This document shows positions 17,535 through 24,251 of a stretch of DNA of 64,000 nucleotides, piece after piece. Under the pieces are notes generated by a model. It did not search any database. It was given only the letters and a program-made list of their open reading frames with translations, and was not told where the DNA came from. How positions within the stretch are numbered: the stretch's first letter is position 1; the number at the start of each line of letters is the position of its first letter. Source of the stretch: Chromohalobacter sarecensis (GTDB taxonomy: Bacteria; Pseudomonadota; Gammaproteobacteria; Pseudomonadales; Halomonadaceae). The DNA lies in NCBI RefSeq assembly GCF_023061135.1, contig NZ_JAKGAN010000005.1:1-64000 (forward strand), read 5' to 3'. A program made the translations under genes and the position numbers.

Positions 17535-18716
17535 ATGTCCTCAGGTTTTTCTGCACGCGATCATGTCGAATGGGAAATTTCCTACCGTGTCGAATCGGGG
17601 CCTGGGGCCATCGCTGCTTTAAATGCTTTTTTTACTCAGCGTCAGATAAAGCGGCCACTGATCGTGACCGACCCAGGCTTTGCAAAGCTCGATCACTTGA
17701 GTCGATTGAAAGCGCAGTTGGCCGAAGCAGACATTCTCTGTTCGCAGTACGATGCGATTCACGCCAATCCATCCGACGAAGATGCTCTTGCGGCCGCAAA
17801 TAGCTACCGTGAGCATGGTGCCGACGCTATCATCGCCATCGGTGGCGGTAGCGCAATGGACGGCGCCAAGGGTGCTGCATTGATCGCTAAACAGAGTCGC
17901 TATTCGCTGTGGGATTTCGATTATAACTATGCGATGCCGGAGGATTTGACGCGTGAAGACTTTCCGCCATTGATTACCGTTCCGACAACGGCAGGGACCG
18001 GCGCTGAAGGTGACAGTACTGCTATGCTCATCGACACCCGGCGTGGCACTAAAGAGTGTATTCATCATCCGTTAGCACGCCCCGAGAAGATCATTCTCGA
18101 CCCCAATTTCACGCTTGGATTGCCTGCAAATCTGACGGCATGGACGGGTCTGGATGCTCTGACACATGCGCTGGAATCTTATCTCGTGCCGATGTTCCAC
18201 CCGATGTGCGATGGTGCAGCGCTTCAAGGGTTGGGATTGGTCTGGGAAAACCTCGAGGAGAGCGTCGAGAACGGTAGGAACCTAGAAGCACGCAGTAATA
18301 TGTTAACGGGCTCTTTTTTGGCTGGAGTCGGTTTTCTAAAAGGGTTGGGATTGGTGCATGCCATCAGCCATATGGTCGGTGCCGCTTGCCATACGCATCA
18401 TGGAATGACCAATGCCATCCTGTTGCCTATCATCATGCGCTTCAACCGGCCTGCCCTCGAGCAAAAGTTACCTTCGATCGCTCATGCGATGAGGCTCCGA
18501 GATTGCCAGTTCGAGACCTTTCACTCGGCCATCTGTTCGATGCTGGATAGGCTTGACATCCCCAAAGGCCTTTCCGGTATCGGGGTGTCGCACGAGATCG
18601 TCGACACCATCTTGGATTCGGTCGAGGGCGATCCCGCTTACTCGACCAATCCTGTGCCTTGCCCAAGAGAAACATTGGCGGCTCTGATTCACGAGGCCAT
18701 TGATGCCGCACGCTGA
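17535..18716 (+). CDS. Iron-containing (type III) alcohol dehydrogenase, GbsB-like
   Basis: The 393-residue product is a type III metal-dependent alcohol dehydrogenase. The NAD-binding site reads IIAIGGGSAMDGAKG. Metal ligands lie in DALTHALESY, HAISHMVGA and HTHHGMTNA. VPTTAGTGAEGDSTAML is also characteristic. Bacillus GbsB, of this family, oxidises choline to glycine betaine aldehyde. The same role is proposed here because the divergent neighbour is a betaine-aldehyde-type dehydrogenase and the next gene encodes an osmoprotectant-type binding protein. Other alcohols cannot be excluded. The ATG at 17535 has GGAG upstream and suits the family better than 17502. Base composition is slightly more AT-rich than the flanking genes, which may hint at horizontal acquisition. 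Confidence 0.85.
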   Translation: MSSGFSARDHVEWEISYRVESGPGAIAALNAFFTQRQIKRPLIVTDPGFAKLDHLSRLKAQLAEADILCSQYDAIHANPSDEDALAAANSYREHGADAIIAIGGGSAMDGAKGAALIAKQSRYSLWDFDYNYAMPEDLTREDFPPLITVPTTAGTGAEGDSTAMLIDTRRGTKECIHHPLARPEKIILDPNFTLGLPANLTAWTGLDALTHALESYLVPMFHPMCDGAALQGLGLVWENLEESVENGRNLEARSNMLTGSFLAGVGFLKGLGLVHAISHMVGAACHTHHGMTNAILLPIIMRFNRPALEQKLPSIAHAMRLRDCQFETFHSAICSMLDRLDIPKGLSGIGVSHEIVDTILDSVEGDPAYSTNPVPCPRETLAALIHEAIDAAR

Positions 18717-18756
18717 CGGCATGGGTTTTATCAACCACGATCCGAGAGGAATCATT

Positions 18757-19692
18757 ATGACAAAAATCGTCAAGATACTTTGCACAGCGCTGCTGGGTTT
18801 GAGTCTGCCCATGTTGGCCCAGGCGCAATCGACACCGATTCGCATGGTGGTGCCGCCCTGGCCTGGCGTGACAGTTAAAACGGAAATACTGTCACAGCTT
18901 CTGGATACCCTTGGCTACTCATCAAAGCAGATCGAGATGGGCGCCACCGTCGGCTACAAGACGATGGAAACAGGAGATAGTGACATCATGCTGGCGGGGT
19001 GGATGCCGGCGCAGAAAGAGAGCTACGACGCAGCCATGAAAGCCGGCGCCATCGTCGATGTTGTGAATAACGTCTCAGGTGCAAGAATGGGGTTTGCGGT
19101 GCCGGGTTATGTCTATGATGCGGGTATTACCAGTGCCGAGCAGTTGGACCAACCCGAAAATCGCGAACGTTTTGGTGCGGAATACTACTCCATAGAGAGT
19201 GGCGCCCAGGCGAGCATTATGGTCCACGATGCTGCGGAAGCTGACATATACGGGCTCCAAGATTGGCAAATTCTCGACTCATCGACTCCTGCCATGCTGT
19301 CCGAAGTAGATGCCGCCTATAATGCCAAAAAATGGATTGCCTTCTATGGGTGGACACCGCACTGGATGGCTATTAAATATGATATGCATATTCTGGACGA
19401 CCCTGAAGAAGTTTACGGTGAGAATCAGGGGCGTAGCGAAGTGCGTACGATCGTTCGTACGGGTTATGCCGACGAGAATTCCAACATCATGCAATTGCTG
19501 AAACAGTTTAAGTTGACCGCTAATGAGCAGAGCCAATTCATTAGCGCTTATAGCCTCAATGAACGCCCCAAAACGGAAGTGGCACATGAGTGGCTCGTTC
19601 AGCATCCTCAGCGCGTCGCGGAATTCCTCAAAGGAGTAAAAACACGCGATGGTAAGTCCGCTCAGAAAGCTTATGAAGAGAGCCTCCGCTAA
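18757..19692 (+). CDS. Glycine betaine/choline-type ABC substrate-binding protein (OpuAC/ProX-like)
   Basis: The 311-residue product starts with a signal peptide (KILCTALLGLSLPMLAQAQ, cleavage near residue 24) and then the OpuAC fold: MVVPPWPGVTVKTEIL, VGYKTMETGDSDIMLAGWMPA, WQILDSSTPAMLSEVDAAY and FYGWTPHWMAIKYD. Tryptophans in GWMP and GWTPHW are typical of the aromatic box that binds quaternary amines. It acts in the periplasm, delivering ligand to an ABC importer, but no permease or ATPase gene is adjacent, so it is an orphan. A GAGAGGA site precedes the ATG at 18757. It follows the alcohol dehydrogenase by 40 bases, so they are likely co-transcribed. Confidence 0.88.
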   Translation: MTKIVKILCTALLGLSLPMLAQAQSTPIRMVVPPWPGVTVKTEILSQLLDTLGYSSKQIEMGATVGYKTMETGDSDIMLAGWMPAQKESYDAAMKAGAIVDVVNNVSGARMGFAVPGYVYDAGITSAEQLDQPENRERFGAEYYSIESGAQASIMVHDAAEADIYGLQDWQILDSSTPAMLSEVDAAYNAKKWIAFYGWTPHWMAIKYDMHILDDPEEVYGENQGRSEVRTIVRTGYADENSNIMQLLKQFKLTANEQSQFISAYSLNERPKTEVAHEWLVQHPQRVAEFLKGVKTRDGKSAQKAYEESLR

Positions 19693-19700
19693 ATAATGGC

Positions 19701-20340
19701 CTAATCTCGAAGTAGGCGCTCAGCGATGTGCAAGGAATCCTGCAGCGCCTCTTCGACTTTGAAAGCCTCGGGGTCAAGCGCCCACTCCAACCAATAACCG
19801 TCCACCAGTGCTGTCAGAATTCGAGCGACCCCCTTGGAGTCGATAACACGCCCTTCTTCGATGGCAATGGCCTCGACGAGAGATTGCATCTCCTCCCGGT
19901 ATTCTTCATAAAGTTTCCGGTTGAGACTCGCTAGACTCGGCGTTGCTACGGCGGCACTCCAGAAGCCTACCCAAGAGGCCAGAACCTGCTGGTTGAATAT
20001 CTCGCCTTTGAAGGCTGAGCGAACCATCAGCGTTAGTCTTTCACGCGCTGAGCATTCCAGCGCTGCATCGCGTTGGTCGCTCTCTCTGCGTAGCTGCTCG
20101 GTCAGCTCTTGATAAGCAGACAGCATGAGCGCTTCTTTGGATTGGAAGTAGTGGCTAACAAGCCCTATCGATGAACCGGCTTCTCGTGCGACGCGGGTCA
20201 TCGTTGTACCGGCATGGCCGTAGCGCGTCACACATTTGAGTGTCGCTTCAATGATCGTCCGCTTGCGTGTTTCGGGTTCAATACGCTGGCGCTGCTTGCT
20301 AATTTTCTCGATTCCCGCTGTTGGTTTGCAGAGAGGGCAT
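19701..20340 (-). CDS. TetR/BetI-like regulator with an apparent frameshift near the N-terminus
   Basis: From a GTG at 20231 an open frame of 176 codons contains most of a TetR HTH (MTRVAREAGSSIGLVSHYFQSKEALM) and a BetI-type C-terminal domain (ILTALVDGYWLEWALD). Homology continues upstream in the same frame (RIEPETRKRTIIEATLKC, the first helix) but no ATG, GTG, TTG or CTG is available there. An ATG at 20340 opens another frame, MPSLQTNSGNREN, which stops at the AAAA run (TTTT at 20303-20306, plus strand). Removing one base there joins both into a protein of about 212 residues. Either the gene is frameshifted, the run is misread, or translation starts at a rare ATT. It probably controls the choline-type genes through the palindrome at 17405. 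Confidence 0.7.
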
Positions 20341-20390
20341 TATACAGTATGCGATTTCCCTTGACCGTGGGCGGCGGCAAGGTCGCTTCG

Positions 20391-21221
20391 TCAGTCGGCA
20401 TCGCTCGGCAGCCGCCCGCCCAGCCTTGCCGTGATCTCGCGGGCGGCGCGACTGACCAGGCCGCCGAGTTCGGCAAGGCGCGCCTCGGGAATGCGCGCGG
20501 CGGGGCCGGAGACCGAGATGGCGGCGAGCGGCAGGCCGTTTTCGTCGTGCAGCGTCGCCGCCACGCAGTTGAGGCCGATAGCATGTTCCTCGCGGTCGCA
20601 GGCGTAGCCCTGACGGCGGATCTCGCCGAGGGCGTCGCGCAGGCGCGCCGGGGTGTCGAGGGTGTTGGGCGTGACCTTGTCGAGCCCGCGCGTGTGGAGG
20701 ATGCGCTCGACCTCGTCGCGCGGCAGCCAGGCGAGCAGCGCCTTGCCGACGCCCGAGGCATGCAGCGGGGCGCGTGATCCCAACCGCGTGATCATGCGCA
20801 TCATCTGCGGTGACTCGCTCTGCGCGAGGAATACCGCCATGCCGTGATCGCGAATGCCCAGGTTGGCGGTTTCCTCGGTCTCCGCCGTCAATTGATGCAG
20901 GAAGGGCCGGGCGGTGGCGACAAAATCGCGCGCCTCGAGGAAGGCGTTACCCACGCGGAACGTCTTGGCGTCGATGTGCCACACACCCATCTCTGCATCC
21001 TGAGCGATGAAGCCCTGCTGATGCAGCGCCTGCAGCAGGCGGTGTGTCGTTGACGGTGCCAGGCCCACGACCTGGGCAATATCGGAAAGTGCTAGCCCGC
21101 CGGGCGCGGCGGCGAGCCCTTCGAGAATACTCAAACCCCGCACCAACGATTGACTGTGGCCGCTGGTGGCTTTGCCGTTGCCGGCGGGGCGTCCGACCGA
21201 CTTGCGTTTGCTTTCCGTCAC
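20391..21221 (-). CDS. IclR-family transcriptional regulator
   Basis: The product of about 276 residues has an N-terminal winged helix (SLVRGLSILEGLAAAPGGLALSDIAQ, LAPSTTHRLLQALHQQGFI) and an IclR effector domain (TANLGIRDHGMAVFLAQSES, PLHASGVGKALLAWLP, CVAATLHDENGLPLAAISVSGPA). IclR proteins such as AllR sense small acids; AllR controls allantoin use in E. coli. Location next to uraD suggests a purine-catabolism role, but the ligand is unknown. The frame begins at an ATG at 21245 that overlaps a palindrome; I chose the GTG at 21221, which has a GAGAGAG site, leaving the palindrome in the leader. Confidence 0.85.
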   Translation of the reverse strand: MTESKRKSVGRPAGNGKATSGHSQSLVRGLSILEGLAAAPGGLALSDIAQVVGLAPSTTHRLLQALHQQGFIAQDAEMGVWHIDAKTFRVGNAFLEARDFVATARPFLHQLTAETEETANLGIRDHGMAVFLAQSESPQMMRMITRLGSRAPLHASGVGKALLAWLPRDEVERILHTRGLDKVTPNTLDTPARLRDALGEIRRQGYACDREEHAIGLNCVAATLHDENGLPLAAISVSGPAARIPEARLAELGGLVSRAAREITARLGGRLPSDAD

Positions 21222-21243
21222 GCCAGGCTCTCTCTCATGGAAC

Positions 21244-21268
21244 ATTCATGGAAAATTCTTCCATGAAT
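21244..21268. promoter_or_regulatory. Perfect palindrome before the IclR gene (autoregulatory operator candidate)
   Basis: ATTCATGGAA (21244-21253) is separated by AATTC from its exact reverse complement TTCCATGAAT (21259-21268). The core TGGAAnnnnnTTCCA resembles sites bound by IclR proteins of the AllR type. It sits between uraD and the IclR start. Confidence 0.7.
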
Positions 21269-21331
21269 TCCAAGGCCTCGCCAGCCCACCAAAGGCGCAC
21301 GCCTCGACTCACCGCAGACGCACGCCTGAAC

Positions 21332-21856
21332 TCAGGCGGTATGGGCGTCCAGGCGTAGCCGGGCGATACGATGGATCTGCACGATGGCGGTACGGCGTTC
21401 CTCGTCGGGCGTATGCGCGAGCCGGGCCTCGAAGGCGTCAAGAATCTCGCGGCGATGATAGCCTTTGACGGCCATGACGAAGGGAAAACCGAAACGTGCC
21501 TTGTAGGCGGCATTCAAACGCTCGAAGCGGGCGAGTTCTTCCGGTGAGCACTGATCGAGCCCCGCGCCGGCCTGCTCGTTAGTCGAAGCATCGGTCAGGC
21601 CGCCATCCAACGCGACCTTGCCGGCCAGGTCGGGATGCGCGCGAATGACCTCAAGCTGGTCCTCGGGCGCCGCCGCGTCGAGCACTGCTGCCATGGCCTC
21701 GGCAAGGCCCTCGGGAGTGTCGTGATGGGCCGCGAGGCCGCTGTTCCACACCGCCTCGGCGATCCACGGTGAATGTTCGTAAATACCGCCGTATGCTTCC
21801 ACGAAGGCTGCGCGGTCGAGCGTCGTGGGGCGCGGCGAGAGCAAGGGTTGGCGCAT
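21332..21856 (-). CDS. uraD: 2-oxo-4-hydroxy-4-carboxy-5-ureidoimidazoline (OHCU) decarboxylase
   Basis: The 174-residue product decarboxylates OHCU to S-allantoin, the third step after urate oxidation. Motifs are AFVEAYGGIYEHSPWIAE, the catalytic-His segment IRAHPDLAGK, LTDASTNEQAGAGL and LNAAYKARFGFPFVMAVKG, all typical of stand-alone UraD (about 165-175 residues). It diverges from uraH across 127 bases that contain TTGTATACAA. An IclR gene lies downstream on the same strand. Assignment is firm. Confidence 0.95.
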   Translation of the reverse strand: MRQPLLSPRPTTLDRAAFVEAYGGIYEHSPWIAEAVWNSGLAAHHDTPEGLAEAMAAVLDAAAPEDQLEVIRAHPDLAGKVALDGGLTDASTNEQAGAGLDQCSPEELARFERLNAAYKARFGFPFVMAVKGYHRREILDAFEARLAHTPDEERRTAIVQIHRIARLRLDAHTA

Positions 21857-21889
21857 GCGCGTCTCCTGATGCTATGTTGTTCGCAGTTG

Positions 21890-21899
21890 TTGTATACAA
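21890..21899. promoter_or_regulatory. TTGTATACAA palindrome in the uraD/uraH divergent promoter
   Basis: A perfect ten-base palindrome lies between the two start codons. One-mismatch copies occur at 31590, 31611 and 31770 before the other ureide genes. The form fits an operator for an FCD-type GntR repressor, such as the one encoded at 22391. Confidence 0.6.
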
Positions 21900-21983
21900 A
21901 ATCAGGGTAAGGGGTAACGGCGCAGGCGTCCATCTTGCCGCGTCGCCCGCCCCTTGGAGTCATGTCGATCGCAAGGAGACATC

Positions 21984-22340
21984 ATGGGCTATCTCACCAC
22001 GCACGTACTGGATACCGCGCGGGGCTGTCCCGCCAATGGCCTGCGCCTGACGCTGTACCGGCTCGATGCCGATGCCCGCCAGACGCTAGGCGAGTTCGTG
22101 ACCAATGACGATGGCCGCTGCGAGGGTCCGCTTCTCGAAGGTGAGGCATTTCGTGTCGGCGAGTACGAGCTGGTCTTCGAGGCCGGTGCGTATCTCGATC
22201 GCCAGGAGGGCGCTGCCGCCTCCGGTCCGCGCTTCCTGGATAGTATCCCGATACGTTTCGGCATCGACGACGCGGACGCCCACTACCATGTGCCGCTGTT
22301 GTTATCGCCATTCGGCTATTCCACCTACCGTGGTAGCTGA
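21984..22340 (+). CDS. uraH: 5-hydroxyisourate hydrolase (cytoplasmic paralogue)
   Basis: The 118-residue transthyretin-like protein hydrolyses 5-hydroxyisourate to OHCU, which UraD then decarboxylates. It has the N-terminal LTTHVLDTARG with the catalytic His, a central RFLDSIPIRFGI segment, HYHVPLLLSPFGYSTYR and the diagnostic C-terminal YRGS. There is no signal peptide. AAGGAGA precedes the ATG at 21984, so the longer frame from 21954 is unnecessary. The GntR gene follows after 50 bases. A second, exported copy is encoded at 44721-45128. Confidence 0.96.
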   Translation: MGYLTTHVLDTARGCPANGLRLTLYRLDADARQTLGEFVTNDDGRCEGPLLEGEAFRVGEYELVFEAGAYLDRQEGAAASGPRFLDSIPIRFGIDDADAHYHVPLLLSPFGYSTYRGS

Positions 22341-22390
22341 GCCGTGGCCGGCAATGCGATGATCAGCGCAAACGCATTCGGGAGCCGTGA

Positions 22391-23134
22391 ATGAGCGAGT
22401 TACCTCGGGCGCATCCTGCCAAGCACACGCGTCGCAACGAGGGCAAGGCCGGCGATGGGGCGCAGCGTCATGACGTCATCTACCGCGCGATCAGCGATGC
22501 CATCATCGAGCACCGCCTGCAGCCCGGTGCACGGCTGCGCGAGGACGCCTTGTCGGAGGTGTTTGGCGTGAGCCGCACCGGCATTCGCAAGATCCTGCAG
22601 CGCCTGGCGCTGGAGCACCTCGTCACTCTGACGCCACGTCGTGGCGCGAGCGTTTCCCGGCCCACCGCCGAGGAGGCACGCGATGTCTTCGCCGCGCGCC
22701 AATTGGTGGAATGCGAACTGATGGCGCAGATCGCTTCGCGCGTCACCGAGAGCGACCTCAAGGCGCTGCGCGACTGCGCCAATCGAGAGCGCCAGGCGCT
22801 CAAGGCCGGCAAGCAGAGCGAAGCGATCAAGCTTTCGGCGGCCTTTCACAATCAATTGGCCGAGCTGGCGGGCAACGCCACGCTCAGCGAGTTCGTCGGC
22901 CGGCTGTGTTCGCGCTCGTCGCTGATCCTCGCCGTCTACGGCAACACCGGGCATCTCGGCTGCGAATCCCACGATCACGACGAACTGATCCGGCATCTGG
23001 AAAGCGGCAACGCCGAGCGCGCCCGCGCCTTCATGCAGCGCCACCTCAAGGCCATCGAAGCCTCGCTCTCCATCGCCGAAGCCCCCGAAGAAACGCCGGA
23101 TCTGTACGCTATCTTCGACAGCGCCCCGGCGTAA
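22391..23134 (+). CDS. GntR-family regulator, FCD subfamily
   Basis: The 247-residue product has a GntR winged helix at about 25-95 (VIYRAISDAIIEHRLQPGARL, EDALSEVFGVSRTGIRKILQRLALE) and an all-helical FCD domain (DVFAARQLVECELMAQIA, AFHNQLAELAGN, HDHDELIRHLESGNAERARAFMQRHL). The His and Asp residues of the FCD domain, including the HDHDEL motif, are consistent with a metal-ligand pocket. It is co-directional with uraH and most likely represses ureide genes, since TTGTATACAA-type sites occur at their promoters. GGGAG precedes the start. Confidence 0.88.
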   Translation: MSELPRAHPAKHTRRNEGKAGDGAQRHDVIYRAISDAIIEHRLQPGARLREDALSEVFGVSRTGIRKILQRLALEHLVTLTPRRGASVSRPTAEEARDVFAARQLVECELMAQIASRVTESDLKALRDCANRERQALKAGKQSEAIKLSAAFHNQLAELAGNATLSEFVGRLCSRSSLILAVYGNTGHLGCESHDHDELIRHLESGNAERARAFMQRHLKAIEASLSIAEAPEETPDLYAIFDSAPA

Positions 23135-23172
23135 GCCCTCACGGTGCTTAATCTTGCAGGTCCAAGTATGGC

Positions 23173-23191
23173 CGGCACCTTTACGGTGCCG
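23173..23191. terminator. Hairpin at the convergent end of GntR and hepT
   Basis: CGGCACC (23173-23179) pairs with GGTGCCG (23185-23191) over TTTAC. It overlaps the hepT stop codon. No strong U tract follows. Confidence 0.45.
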
Positions 23192-23588
23192 AGAGCTGTG
23201 TCGCGGCGAAGTTGAGCAGGTTCCGGTAGTCACGCTGACGAATGATGTGCTCGACGATTCCGGCATCCAGGTTCAGATAGTCGTGCACCAGCGCGTTACG
23301 CAGGCCAATCACCTTTTTCCAGGGCGTGCCGCTATCGTCATGCCCCAGGCCGTGTAGCTTGGCGAAGACCTGTCGAGCATCGCTGGGTACCACGACACCG
23401 AGTGACTTCAAGCGTTGCTTGGCGATGCCGATGCAGGCCTCGGTAATCAACTGGAGGTTGCGCTCCGCAGCTCGGTAGAGCAGTGCATTCAAGCCTTCGG
23501 GCGTTGTGGCGGCCTCATGCAATAACTCCAACTCCTCGGCGAGGGTGGCGAGATGCTCGCGCATGGCGTCGATGTATTCGGTTTCCAC
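23181..23588 (-). CDS. hepT: HepT-like HEPN toxin ribonuclease (DUF86)
   Basis: The 135-residue helical protein carries the HEPN catalytic signature RNALVHDY with Arg97, His102 and Tyr104 (Rx4HxY), the active site of HepT RNases. The rest (AAERNLQLITEACIGIAKQRL) matches the DUF86 dimer helices. In characterised pairs the partner nucleotidyltransferase adds AMP to the HxY tyrosine and silences the RNase. Here the antitoxin gene lies 49 bases upstream on the same strand, the reverse of the Shewanella order. A cellular RNA target is not known. The motif is complete, so the toxin should be active. Confidence 0.9.
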   Translation of the reverse strand: METEYIDAMREHLATLAEELELLHEAATTPEGLNALLYRAAERNLQLITEACIGIAKQRLKSLGVVVPSDARQVFAKLHGLGHDDSGTPWKKVIGLRNALVHDYLNLDAGIVEHIIRQRDYRNLLNFAATQLSAP

Positions 23589-23637
23589 GTAATGATTCCC
23601 GTCGATTCAAGCCGTCGATTCAAGCGAAGTCATCGGT

Positions 23638-24039
23638 TCAAGCGTAGTGCTGCTGATGATATTGATGATCGATCTCCCACATCGAAGTGATGCGATTCTC
23701 CTCGCGGATCAGTCGCAAGCGATCGTTGGCTTGCAAGACCTGGCCAGTGCGGATCACGGCGTGGGCGAGGGGCAGCGGCGCCAGGTTGATATCGACGATG
23801 GAGAGCTGGTCATTCGTCAGAGCCACTGCCTCCTGCCAGGCTTGCGCCAATAGCTCGGGGCGCAGGCGCCGCTCCAGGGCGTCTTCCTCGAAGTTGCGAA
23901 AGGCCACGGCAAGATCGTAATCGCTTTCTTCTGTTGCCGTGCCCTTGGCGCGTGAGCCATAGAGCCATAGCACGGCGATGTCATCGTCATGGGCTGCCAG
24001 CTCGGCGATGCGCGGCAGAATGGCTGTCTGGTCGGGCAT
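23638..24039 (-). CDS. mntA: MntA-like minimal nucleotidyltransferase antitoxin
   Basis: The 133-residue product contains the exact GSx10DxD motif (Gly28-Ser29 to Asp40 and Asp42 in LYGSRAKGTATEESDYDLAV) of minimal nucleotidyltransferases. MntA AMPylates the HepT toxin at its HxY tyrosine and neutralises it. The ATG at 24039 follows a GAGAG site; an upstream in-frame start at 24087 seems unnecessary. Gene order is antitoxin then toxin. The pair lies between purine-catabolism genes and a helicase, breaking the cluster. Confidence 0.9.
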   Translation of the reverse strand: MPDQTAILPRIAELAAHDDDIAVLWLYGSRAKGTATEESDYDLAVAFRNFEEDALERRLRPELLAQAWQEAVALTNDQLSIVDINLAPLPLAHAVIRTGQVLQANDRLRLIREENRITSMWEIDHQYHQQHYA

Positions 24040-24251
24040 TTCGGCTCTCTTGTAAAGCGGCGGTGGATGCCAGCGATAGTGTAGCACCGGCAGTGGTTGC
24101 CAGGTTCGACCGAGCGTCGCGAGAGAAACGAATATCGCACTCGAACAGTGTCAATGCCGAGAGGCTATTAGAGCCACGCTGTGATCGGGTTGCGAATATA
24201 AGGTGAGTTCGCTCCAATAGCGGCTCTGAATCCCTGCATCGAGGAGCCACC

